Of a DNA stretch of 64,000 nucleotides, positions 34,750-45,599 are shown piece after piece. The position numbers and the translations under genes are program-made. A model generated the notes under the pieces. It made no database searches, was not told the DNA's origin, and saw only the letters and a program-made list of their open reading frames with translations. This stretch comes from Bimuria novae-zelandiae CBS 107.79 (lineage: Eukaryota; Ascomycota; Dothideomycetes; Pleosporales; Didymosphaeriaceae), in NCBI GenBank assembly GCA_010015655.1, contig ML976750.1, positions 2,221 through 66,220 on the forward strand. The letters run 5' to 3'. Position 1 is the stretch's first letter. Each line of letters starts with the position of its first letter.

Positions 34750-35052
34750 GAGGAGAGCAGGAGCGATGAAGGACAGACGAAAATTTTTGCAATTGTGGCC
34801 CGGTCATAGGTTTTTGGTGGGAGGTTTTATTAATGTTGGCACTCTATATTGCAGTGAGATAGAAGGGGAAAGATTGTGCTGTGCACCTATGCCCGATAAT
34901 CCGTCCGAGTGAGACTCACGCTCACAAATTCCACGGTCATACCCTCTTATGCCAAGGCATGTCATATGCCCGATAATTCACCTGGTGTGACTCACGCCTA
35001 ACATGTAATGGTCGCGCCATGTGCCTGGTGATGCACCCCATGTAGTTCACCC
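34750..35052. repeat. convergent intergenic region with an imperfect 77-bp repeat
   Basis: This region lies between two convergent genes. The motif ATGCCCGATAAT occurs at 34889 and again at 34966, each followed by a related GTGACTCACGC-containing segment, giving a repeat of period about 77 bp with many mismatches. It probably holds both polyadenylation regions. No gene seen. Confidence 0.55.
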
Positions 35053-36475
35053 TCAACAGTCCGCGGTCAAATTCCGGATCTTCCTCTTGTAGTCTCCGAA
35101 GGCCGCCTTCTCCGCCTGGAGCTCGCTCTCTAGACCTTGAATCCGGGCCTTCATGCCTTTGTTCTCGGCTTGAGTGGTCTTCAGGTCAGCCTCCAGTGAC
35201 GCCATCTTTTGTTTCGAGGCCCGATTCTGCTCGGCCGTTGCGAGTCGCCTCTCTAGCTCCCGCTTCTCAGCTTGTACGGCTTCGAGCTGGCTTCGTGTTG
35301 CTTCGTGTGCTTGTGACATCCCGCGTGCCTTCGTCTGCTCCCGACTCAGGTCATATCTGAGCCTCTCGCAGGCAGCTGCTGACTCCGCCATGATCTTGTC
35401 GAGCTGCTTGCGCAAGTCCTTCGTTCCTTTTTCACTGTCCAAGAGTTTCGATCGAAGATCGTGGAGCTCGGCGTTCGCTTGTTGGGCGTCTCGTTTTGCC
35501 TGCTCAGCTTCGAGCTGGTCTTCCTGGACACGAGCCTGAAGGTCCTTGAATGCGTCGGCGAATGCGGCCAGCTGGGTAATGTCCTGGTACAGTCGGTCAG
35601 TTAACCGATCACTTGCGTAAAGGTAGGGTCTGTAGTCTATTGCGTGATTAAAGTGATAAGTAACCCCAGGATAGACCATACGATAGTTAAATGTCGATTA
35701 CAAACATAGTCTTGTATAACCAGATTTCAGCTTTACGCGAGAGCCGGTCAACTGGTCTTGACGCCTGTAAAGTACTTACAAGAACCTTGCTATCCACCTT
35801 ATCTTTGTCCGATTGAAGAGCATCCGCTGGCTTCTGTATCTTGAACTGAAGGTCATCCTTGTTGGTTGGCAAGAGGTTGAAGAACGGATCGTGCAGATTA
35901 GAAGTTTGTTTCAACGGTGATTCCCATACCGTGGGCGAGCTCATTAGAGGAGAGTCATCGTTCGCCGCGGGGACTGAAGCGCGGCTTCCATTGTTGCCCT
36001 GATAGTTGACCGCAACGATTTGGAGACCTGGCAGACTTCCTTGCATTTTGCCCGCGTCATCGACCGGCACATTGTGTGCCCGATCAGATTCGTCGAGATG
36101 GTACTCCATTGGGAAGCGGGGGCAAGCATTAATCGATTCCAGCGTTATACTGTAGAATGGGGAGATTAGGAAGAAACTCGATTCGGACGCGAATATCTCG
36201 TGTATAGGCGCCAAGTTGCGATGTTTAAGCTGCCCTTGGCAGGCTGCGAAGATTCGATGCTGCTCGGAACCTGCGTCTAATGTCTTCGCGGTAAACAGTG
36301 TTTCGGATCTGTCTTCATTGTATGCAACCGTGACTTTCTTTTCTACCCCAATTTTCCATGCCCGTTTGTATGCGCCCCAAGGCTGGCCTAATAGAGGCAC
36401 CATTGTCGGATAGTGCATGTGGGCATCTGGGGGTATGGTCCCAGGGAACACGGTACGTCGTTTACCGGAATGCAT
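35053..36475 (-). CDS. kinase N-lobe-like protein with a C-terminal coiled coil, probable pseudokinase
   Basis: Proposed exons 36475-35780 and 35583-35053 with a 196-nt intron (GTAAGT donor, CTGAC branch, CCAG acceptor) encode 408 residues. Both exons are phase 0 at the junction (KVL then DITQLAAF). Residues about 40-115 read like the N-terminal lobe of a protein kinase: a beta3-like TLFTAKTL with Lys64, then QLKHRNLAPIHEIF and SFFLISPFY. There is no HRD or DFG motif and no C-lobe, so catalysis is not expected. Residues about 246-400 are a long heptad-rich coiled coil ending DYKRKIRNLTADC. No membrane segment. It may scaffold or bind a kinase partner, which is inference. If the intron were retained, two shorter proteins would result. 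Confidence 0.65.
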
Positions 36476-36638
36476 AATGTCTCGCTAGAGATGATACATT
36501 GCTAGGCGTGCCGGAATCGCTGCAGATATAGGATTCCCATCGCTGGCGACCTCCTGTGGTTTTATTTTTAGGCCAAAGTTGGTCGTTAGAGATTCTAATC
36601 GCTAGCGAGACAAAACTATCGCTAAAGATAGTTCAGTA
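36476..36638. other. 5' flank of the pseudokinase-like gene up to transposon F
   Basis: Unique sequence of 163 bp including the TA target of element F (36637-36638). The transposon therefore starts only 163 bp upstream of the start codon and may have displaced promoter elements. Confidence 0.5.
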
Positions 36639-38974
36639 ACATGCCCGTGCGCGCAACGCCCGGATTCGCGCAACGCCCCGCCCAACACCAAAACGCGTAA
36701 TCAACACCGAACTTCAACGCGATACAACTCTATCAATATGGACCCGATTCAAGCAGCGATTGAAGAATTAGAATTGTACAAGCTAGGAGATCAACTCTCG
36801 TATACAAAACTTGCAGCTAAATATAATATTAATTAATTAACGCTTAGTTAAAGATACTAAGGCCTTTAGGCCTCGCGTGAGACCCAGGCATCTTATTAGC
36901 TTAAACTTAGCCCACAACAGGAGCTAGAGCTTATATAATATATTACTAAGCTTACTAAGTAAGGCCTACCTCCTATAAGGGAGATAATTAAGAATTTCTT
37001 ATTAGAAGTAGCCCATTAGTAGCTTAGCGAGAGCTGGGTTACTCGCTTTATTAACTAACACGAGATCTATCTTATCTTAAAGTGGACCAGCGCCATGGAT
37101 CGTACGCGCCACCTGGCTAATTCTAAGTTAAAATACTATCTCTACTTTAAGCTACTGCATTAAAAGATCACCAAATACCACCTTAAGGCTCGAGATATAT
37201 ATAATATAGATAAGAAGGGCTTCTTAATTAGCTTAATAGGCAGAAGCAAGAGGATATTTAGCAGGCGTTAATAGGAGAAGAAGGAGGTTCGAGTATCTCT
37301 TTAGGATAGATTACGCGAGTTTCTAATAGTCCTAGCCTACTATTGCGCTAATAAGAGCTCGCTGCCTCTAGCCCTTATCTACGCAGCTGCAAAAGGAGCT
37401 ATATAATTAAGTTAGGTAGAGGATATTAAGGCAGGAGAGCATAAGGTCTTTATCTTATTATTTTTAATAAGCTAGTTAAATAATAATATAGGCCTAGCTT
37501 GGCTAGAGCAGGTGTTTAATCGCTACACAAAGTAATAATTAGGGAGATAGCGATTACTTATCCTTAATAGCTATAGATCTTATATCACGATAGAGTTTAT
37601 TAACTACTGTAACTACTATAGGATCCTCCTTATAGTCCTTCCTCCCTATTCAACCTTCACGCTCCAGCCGCTTAATATAGTACTATTTAAGCCACTCTCT
37701 TAAGCCTACTCTAACGAGCTTACTAACTATCTCTATAAGGCTTAAGGCCTTATTCTAATTAAGAAAGGAAACTTCTTCCTGCTTTTTTAAAGAGTCTAGA
37801 TATCCTCCTTTACGGAGAGCCTTATATTCAAGGCGTTCGAAGCTACTAGGATCTGACTAATAAATGCTAACGTTATCCTTCGTAGATTTATTAGCACGCT
37901 AGAAGCTAAAAGAAGCTTATTATTAGGGCTCTTTAACAGTAATTAGAGAAAGATAGATTGGTTAGTCCAAGTTACTATTAATAATAGCTATTAATACGAG
38001 GCAAGAAAGCTACGTTTAAGCCTTTACTATTTCTCTATGCAGAATAAGCTTTTAAAGTATAAGAATAAGGGCTTAAAGGAGGCTCTTTAGTATAAGCAAA
38101 GGCATAAAAAGAAGAGTAAAGTCCTTAACCTTTAATAGCGCTAAGAGTATTATAATAGCGCTATTTACTAGTCTCCCCGTAAGTTGCGCGAGGCTCGAGC
38201 TAGAGAAGTAGTACAGGAGCAAGATAAAATAGAGGAGAAACTCTAAAAAGCATAGACTAAGAAGTAGCGCGAGGAGGCTTAACTATAGTATTAAGTAGAG
38301 CTTAAGGGAAAGCATATAAAGAGGTAAAGGCTTAAGAAGATAAGGAAAGTTATAATAAGGTAAGCGCCCCGCTTACTAAGCTAATACTATGTGACTTCCT
38401 CACCTGCACCAAAAGGTACGCACGAGAATACTTAAGCCAAGTATTACTCGTATAGTATAATATATATAGGATATGCTAGGGTCAGCCACTAGCGCTAGTG
38501 TTTGATCCTAGCCTAGCCGGAACCTCTATAAGCGAGAGAAGGCCACGTGTTCGACCGTGCCTACCTCGTTACAAAAGTTAAGTAAGCTAAAAAAGTAGCT
38601 AAACGCGCGCGTAAAGTTAAAGCTTAATATTAAAAAAAACCTACCTAATAAGCTTAAAAGCGCAAGCAACTAGCCTTGTAAGTAGCCCTATTAAGTAACA
38701 AGCGTTAAAAACGCGCTAGCGCTGCTTACGCTAGTGTTTAAGCTAGAAATAAGCTATCTACTACTTTACCTAAAGTTATATTACGTAGCCGCAGCGTTAA
38801 CCTCCTATAAAAATTTAAATAGTACAAGTTAATCGCAAGCATCTAGTTACTACACTACTACGTTTTTATAAACATTAAGCTATTATGTGGCGTTGTACGG
38901 CTTCAAATTTAAGATCGCTAAGATAGTGTTCGCGGGGCGTTGCGCGAATCCGGGCGTTGCGCGCACGGGCATGT
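36639..38974 (+). mobile_element. Fot1/pogo-type DNA transposon F, complete, RIP-inactivated
   Basis: 2336 bp with TA on both sides (36637-36638 and 38975-38976). The terminal inverted repeats are about 44 bp and essentially identical: an outer ACATGCCCGTGC, then GCGCAACGCCC, spacer GGATTC, and GCGCAACGCCC again. The plus-strand transposase starts at 36738 (MDPIQAAIEELELYK). The N-terminal HTH region, the CENP-B-like part and the NIDKKGFLI segment of the DDE core are recognisable. It is the cleanest whole example of this element group in the window. Confidence 0.92.
36738..38400 (+). pseudogene. broken pogo/Fot1 transposase of element F
   Basis: Starts with an intact ATG at 36738 and is open to about 36834, after which stops at former Gln/Trp codons accumulate. 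Catalytic-region landmarks survive near 37200 and 37560. The 3' end is approximate. Confidence 0.75.
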
Positions 38975-39362
38975 TAGCGATCCTTAGAAATCTCTAGCGA
39001 TCCTTGCGAATCTCCTAGTTCTAGTAATATCTTTACTGTATTTACTTTCTGCTTTACATATTTCTATTAGAACATTTATCTCAATACATTTTTATTAACT
39101 TATTTTTATTCGTTTATTTTTGTTCGTTTATTTTTATTAATATATTCCTATTCATAAGTTTTTATTAACACGTTTATTGGATCTATTTTACAAATTAATA
39201 GTGCTACGGTCGCTAGCGAAACCGGCTTCACCCCGAAGGTGGCTGCAACACAATTCAATCTCACTCGTAAGCGAAGTCTTGGCACTCCACTTTACGTATC
39301 GAGTAAAGCACGATTTGCACAGACACGTGATTTATAACGATACAAGAAGGTACTTCTCTATT
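38975..39362. other. unique and low-complexity spacer between pogo F and MULE 1
   Basis: The first part is A+T-rich, with a tandem T-rich motif (TTATTTTTATTCG and variants, about 39085-39170). The second part (about 39190-39362) has normal composition and no RIP, so it is probably a surviving piece of host DNA. No gene recognised. Confidence 0.5.
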
Positions 39363-39633
39363 CGGCAAATTTCAAACATGCCACTGCTTGGCGTAATAAT
39401 TTCCCATCTACCACTGTTTCAGATACACTACCACACACGTGACGTTAGTTCGTAAAATATCCCACATGCCACTATTTCTATCCTATATGCCACAGCCCCT
39501 ATCCTAAATACTACTATTCTGTTAGTGGGCTTTGCGCTCCCCCAGTTGCTTTCGGATAGTAGACAAAAGCAGTTTTACACAAAAAGAGAGTCCATATTAT
39601 AATATTATAGTTGTATAGTGTTAGGTGGTAGGA

Positions 39634-39900
39634 TGTTCGATTACATGGCCCTTTGCATCTGCAAGGAGGCTGGCGCACTTACGCCCGTACATTCCGCCCT
39701 TGCATTCCGCCCTTGCTCAACGCGCAAGGAATGACGCAAGAAATAAAGCAAGGGATATCTAGGCAGGCAACCTAAAGATAAAAGGCAGAGTCCTAGACCT
39801 CTTAGGAAAACAGGACATAATTAACACAGAATTTATACCTTAATTTATCTTAATTAATTATCATCTTTTTATCTTATCAGATTACCCCTCTAATCTAATA
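39634..39900 (+). repeat. 5' LTR of copia element 2
   Basis: 267 bp, beginning TGTTCGATTACATGG and ending CTAATA where the 3' LTR has CTGACA. Many CA dinucleotides of the 3' LTR are TA here, most clearly over 39816-39900. Confidence 0.93.
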
Positions 39901-39951
39901 ATTAAGAGTCTCACTGCCTTAACTAACACTACCTTAATTAAGCTAATCGCA

Positions 39952-42900
39952 ATGGCCCTATCGACCCTTAGAGATCCCACAGTGATCCTGACCAACTACA
40001 CGAATTACACACTATAGCTAAAACAGCTTAAAACAAGATGCCAATTCCTTAAGGTCTAGAACATTATTAACCTAGCGCTAACAAATGAACTAAAGCAGAA
40101 ACCTGTCATGCCAATGCCTCCGCTAATAGGCAACTACCAGCCAAACGCCGTCTACACAAATGCGAACCTAAATAACGCACTAATATTACTATCTTATTTA
40201 TTACTAGCAGGCGCGAAAGCATACAAAGATAATAGCAACTACTATAAAGGACAGCTCGAGATCTATAAGGTTATGGATCGAGCCTATTAGGAAGAAAAGG
40301 CAGACCTTAATAAGGTGGTAACTTTTTTCTAGTTAATAATCTCCGCGTATTTGCAGAACAACTACTGCATTCCTAGAAAAATAATTAAGTAATAGATAAA
40401 TAACTTTACGATTACAATTAGGGTTAATTATTAAGACAAATATAGACGCTTAAAAACAAGGTATCAAGAAGCGCTCAAGCCAATAAGAATAGCTAGATTA
40501 TAGGCTACATGGCTCTCTGAGTACGATTACGTAGCCACAGAAGCAGAAACTAATTAGGTCCTAGAGCTTTAAAGGCTAGACTTAGTAAAAGAAGACTTTA
40601 TAAAGGCAGTTATCTATGTCACACCTATATAGGTAACGACCTTTCAGCAATATAGAAGCAAGGATAAAGCTATCTTACGGAAGCACATAATAAAACTCTT
40701 CCAAGACCACATAATCCTGTAGCACCTAACTAAGGGTAAACAAAAGGGCGCTTTTGCTACTGCAGGGTTATCTCTCGCTAAAGGTGGTAAACCCACCTAG
40801 GCCACAGACAGGGACGCCTCTCTTATGGATAAAGTAGCATTATCTAAAAGTTAGGGACGACCTTAGAATTATAAATAACTAAATAATAGTTAATATACTA
40901 GATCTAAGCGATCGCCTTAGAGCCTTAAGCTAATAATAGTTAGTGGCAATTATTACCCTGCTTGTAAACTACGCTATAGTCTTTAAGACTATTTCTATGC
41001 CTTTCTAGACAAGTAGCCAGACTGGTTTAGACTAAACCCTCTTATAGTAAAGCTAGTCAAGCTTAGGCTAGAACATGATACCGACTTCTAAGAGAAGTTA
41101 AAAAGAATAAAAAAGGCTAGATTATAGGCACCTAAAATTAAACAATCACATACTCCCACTCTACCTCGAATTACTAAGGCTAATAATAAATAACTAGATA
41201 GACGTAAGATTACTAAAATCCTAGCGAGCTTTAACGCCGCATCCTTCCACACTAACCTAAACACGTCCCTATTGCGACGCTTAGCTATACTCGATTTAGG
41301 CATAACCTGCTATATTTTCAACGACATCGATCGCTTTATCTTATACCGGCCACCGGCGCCAGGAGACTTTATATAGGCAGGAAATACACAAATATAGATT
41401 AAAGGATACGGGAGCGTCTATCTTAACGTTTGGAGTGTAAATAGTAATTAATTAATACAGCTAGATAATATAGCCTATTGCCCTAATCTACTCTGCAATC
41501 TTGTATTATTCCGATTACTCTAGAGGCAAGGCCTTTAGTGGGATATAAAGGTAGAACTAACTACTCTAAAGAGAAGAGATAATACTGTGCTAGCAGAACT
41601 TTAAGAATTGCATAGACAATAGGTGTTAGAACATAGAACAAGGCTAGCAGACAGTACACCTACTAAAGCTACGCATGCCACCCACAAAACCAACACGCGC
41701 ACTAAACGAAGACCATAGAAGGTAGACGCGTAGATCTAGTACTAATAACTAGGCTATCTAGGCCCTTAGGCCCTCGAATACCTCGTGTAGTAATCTAAGG
41801 GGGTGAGGATTAAAGGCCTTCCTATTATTAAGTGTGATGCCTGCGGCAAAGTAAAACTAAAATGGTAAATACGCCGGCAAGCCAGGGAGCTAATAGAAAG
41901 TCCTGGCAAGCGAGTCGCAATTAATTTTCACGACTATAAAGCAGATAGCTTAATAAGAGAGAAGAGTTAAATACTAATTACTAACTAATTCTCTAGCTTC
42001 GCATGGGACTTCTACTTTAAGGATAACTGCCCAGCACGTTTAATTATTAAATTACTTAGCACCTTTATATAGTTTATGAAAGTGTAATACAACGTTACAG
42101 TAAAAATTATTAAATCTAATAACAAGATCTTTTTTATTAAGGTAGATATTAAGAAGTAGTGCATAGCGCAAGGTATTAAGATTAAGCCTTTAGCACCTAA
42201 TACTTAAGTACAAAATAGAGAAGCAGAACGCTTAAGGGGTATAATTAAGGAGAAAGCGCGCGCGATGCGACTTAACTCTAACTTACCTTAGTAGATATGG
42301 CCTAAGATTACCTAAGCTGTAGTCTACTTGTATAATTAAACGCTAAACTACGCTAATTGATGGTGATCTCTATATAAAGTGTTCTTTACGACAGTAGCCC
42401 TTTAGAACGGCATTGTTACCTAACTAAAGAAGCCTAATTAAGTTTACCTAAAAGCATATAGCTATAAAGCCTTTACAATAACTAACGATATAAAACGCGG
42501 CAAAAGCAGGCTTTAGAGGCTTAACCCTAAAGCATGGATTAGCTACCTTGTTAGCTATAGATTAACTAATATCTAGAGAATATAGATTCCCTCTCTAGCA
42601 AAGATAATTAGTACTCGTGATATAATATTTAACAAGGATACGGTGTTCTTAGGCAAAACTAAAGACCTAATAGAAAACCTTATGCATAGCATATTAGAAG
42701 AAATAGTGGCCTAGGTGCGATTAGTAGAGTTACCTCCCTTACCTTAATAAGAGCATGCTACTAAGTCCTTCTTTAAGGATAAGATAATTAGTGAAGCGCT
42801 AGAGGGAGAGGTTAAAGGAACTCTTAAGTACAGGCAAGGTAGGAGAGCTAGGTACGAATATCTAACGCCTCTATTAACGCTGCTACTAGTGACACTTCTT

Positions 42901-44700
42901 GCATAATTAATGGCAGGAGGCGATTAAGCTATACTACCCTAAATAGTGTAAATAGGGCAGCTGCAAACAAGCCTATAGGCCGTAGCCTTTATGGCAGGCA
43001 CCAAAGCCGGCAGTAGCGGCAAATATAAAAACAAGGCCCTTAATAAAGCGTAGCTTTAATAAATAATTATATTAGGTAAGAAGCCACATCGAAGCGTGTT
43101 TCTAGAGCTACCTACATGCCGAAACAAGCTCGAAGATCACCCACTCTATAATATGTGGAAGGAAGCAGAACGTTCCCATCTACAGAGCTATAAGGAAATA
43201 AAGTCTTAGAGTGAGGTTGTAGTAGCTCTAGTAAAGGCAGTAGGCCATCAAATCCTTAACTACATGTAGGTATATACCTATAAATTCGATAAACACTATT
43301 AATTGCAGAAATGCAAAGCAAGACTAGTAGTGCGAGGTAATTAATAGTAGTACCTTACCTCGCAAGAAACCTACGCTATAACACTTGTAGGACAATTATT
43401 TCGCATGCTTATAGCGATTATAGCTTAGCTTGACCTAGAGCTTATCTAACACAACGTTACTAACGCGTTTGTCCATACAAAGCTGGACAGAGAAATCTAC
43501 ATAAGAATGCCTCGCGGCTACTCGCGAGCAGGCACGCGAGCAGGCACAGTTCTTAAACTACACAAAGCACTGTATGGACTGCGCATATCTCCACTACTCT
43601 GGCAAAGAGAGTTTACATTAACGCTCCGTGATATTGGCTTTAAAACAGTGCCCCACGAGCCATGCTGTCTTATTAAGGACGGTATTATTATCTTCTTTTA
43701 TGTAGATAACCTTATTATTGCCTATAATAAGTTATAAAAGTAGGCTGCTAAAGCTACTCTCGTAATAATAGGTACTAAATTCACACTTACGGGTGGCAAA
43801 GACCTGTAGTGGTTTCTAAGAATTGAAATTATTAGGGACCGCTTAAGCAGAAAGATCTAGCTTTTATAAGCTTTATATATTAACAAAACATCGCGCCTTA
43901 TTAATCACCATAAGATTCGCTATAATACCTTAATAGGTTTAATTAAATTACTTCTAAGGACAGGACTAGCTAGTAAGGGTAAGATTAATTAATACCAGCG
44001 CAAAGTTAGATTAATTCTTTATGCTATAGTTACATCTTAGCTAGATATCGCCTTTATAAGTTCCCGATTATCACGATTCCTGTCTAACCTAAGTAAAAAG
44101 CACCAAGCGGCTGCTAACTAAGTTCTCCTCTACCTTACTAATACCAGATTACTAGGTCTTTAGCTTAGGGGTGTAGATACTTTAGAAGTGGCAAGCGACG
44201 CATCCTTTACTAATAATACACTCGATCGCAAGAGCTCGCAAGGATACATTATTAAGCTATTTAGTAGCCTAATCGCCTGGAAAGCAAACAAGCAAGATAC
44301 AGTCACTATATTAATAACTAAAGCCGAATTACTAGCACTATCGCAAGTGGCTAAGGAGGCACTATTTACATCCCGATTACTAAAGGAGCTAAAGATCAAC
44401 CTTAGCGACTCCCTTATCACAATTAATTATAATAATTAGCAAATAATCCGACTTGTTACTAAAGAAATTGCTAAGTTATAGACTAAGCTCTATTATGTGG
44501 ATATTTATAATTATTAGCTGAGACAAGAGGTCGCACTACGAATAATTAAGGTAGACTATTAATACTTAGAGGACATGGCTGTAGATAGACTTATAAAGGC
44601 CCTGCCTGTGAATAAATAGAGCAAGTTTCTGAGTAAACTAGGACTTAAAGATATATTAGATAAGATTACTAATTAAGAGGTTGCTCTGCAGGATCTATAG
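39952..44700 (+). pseudogene. broken copia Gag-Pol polyprotein (element 2)
   Basis: From the ATG at 39952 the domain order is Gag, integrase, reverse transcriptase, RNase H, as in element 1. The best-preserved pieces are a Gag stretch (40108-40287), a reverse-transcriptase stretch with LYGLRISPLLWQREF and FYVDNLIIAY (43507-43734), and an RNase H stretch (44188-44430, ASDASFTNN). A 12-nt tandem duplication (GCGAGCAGGCAC twice, about 43527-43550) adds four residues near the RT start relative to element 1. Stops elsewhere abolish the polyprotein. Confidence 0.85.
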
Positions 44701-44781
44701 TAGAGGATAGAGGGCTTTAAGTTAGAATAATGGACAAATGCGAAAGGTCCAGCTTGAGGATAGGCCCAAGCTAAGGGGGTG

Positions 44782-45048
44782 TGTCTAATTACATGGCCCT
44801 TTGCATCTGCAAGGAGGCTGGCGCACTTACGCCCGTACATTCCGCCCTTGCATTCCGCCCTCGCTTAACGCGCAAGGAATGACGCAAGGAATAAAGCAAG
44901 GGATATCTAGGCAGGCAACCTAAAGATAAAAGGCAGAGTCCTAGACCTCTTAGGAAAACAGGACACAATTAACACAGAATTCATACCTCAATTCATCTCA
45001 ATTAATCATCATCTTTTCATCTCATCAGATTACCCCTCCAATCTGACA
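44782..45048 (+). repeat. 3' LTR of copia element 2
   Basis: 267 bp beginning TGTCTAATTACATGG and ending CCAATCTGACA, followed by the TAGGA duplication. It is largely free of CpA-to-TpA change. Confidence 0.93.
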
Positions 45049-45599
45049 TAGGACTTCTTATTATTTACGTTAGATTTAGCTACCTACTAAAACTAGAATA
45101 GCTTATTACGCGTCTAACGCGATAAACAAGTTAACGCGTTCTAACGCAAGATTAATATAAAAAATATTAGTTTACTATAATAGTATCCTCCTAGAATTTG
45201 CCTAGTACTCTATTTGTCGGACAGACATTCGTGTCAATCGATAAAGCAAAAGAGTTAGTTCTTTACATTATAGTAACCTAGAGGCTTTCATTCAAAGTAG
45301 CCTCCAGCAATCAGACAAGATTCCACGCCATTTGCCGCTTAAGCGAGGAAACTAGATATAAATTCTTCCTCTAGATTGCTTACATAAATTAATCTAATTA
45401 ATTTAAGCTTTAGAAATTAGTCCCTTACACCTGCAATCTTAGCTCCTATTAGGATTAGAAAGTATTAAGATCTGCAAAGCTTATTGCCCACTAACAAGGA
45501 GATATAGTTAAGAGCGACTTTTAAATAAGGCCACGCTAGATCCAGGCTGCTAAAAGACTTTAGCACTTAAATTAGATATCGTACCTATAAGCGTGGCGC

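Larger units (their letters stand above)
39634..45048 (+). mobile_element. Ty1/copia LTR retrotransposon 2, full length, RIP-inactivated
   Basis: 5415 bp with 267-bp LTRs (39634-39900 and 44782-45048) and the 5-bp target duplication TAGGA (39629-39633 and 45049-45053). A purine-rich tract (AAGCTAAGGGGG) precedes the 3' LTR. It is the same family as element 1 (5880-11267) by internal sequence, with diverged LTRs. The 5' LTR shows many CpA-to-TpA changes relative to the 3' LTR. It is inserted in MULE 1 next to its left terminal repeat. Confidence 0.94.

Noticed and set aside
39085..39170. T-rich tandem repeat as a possible centromeric or origin element
   Set aside because: Short, irregular and single; nothing beyond base composition supports such a role.
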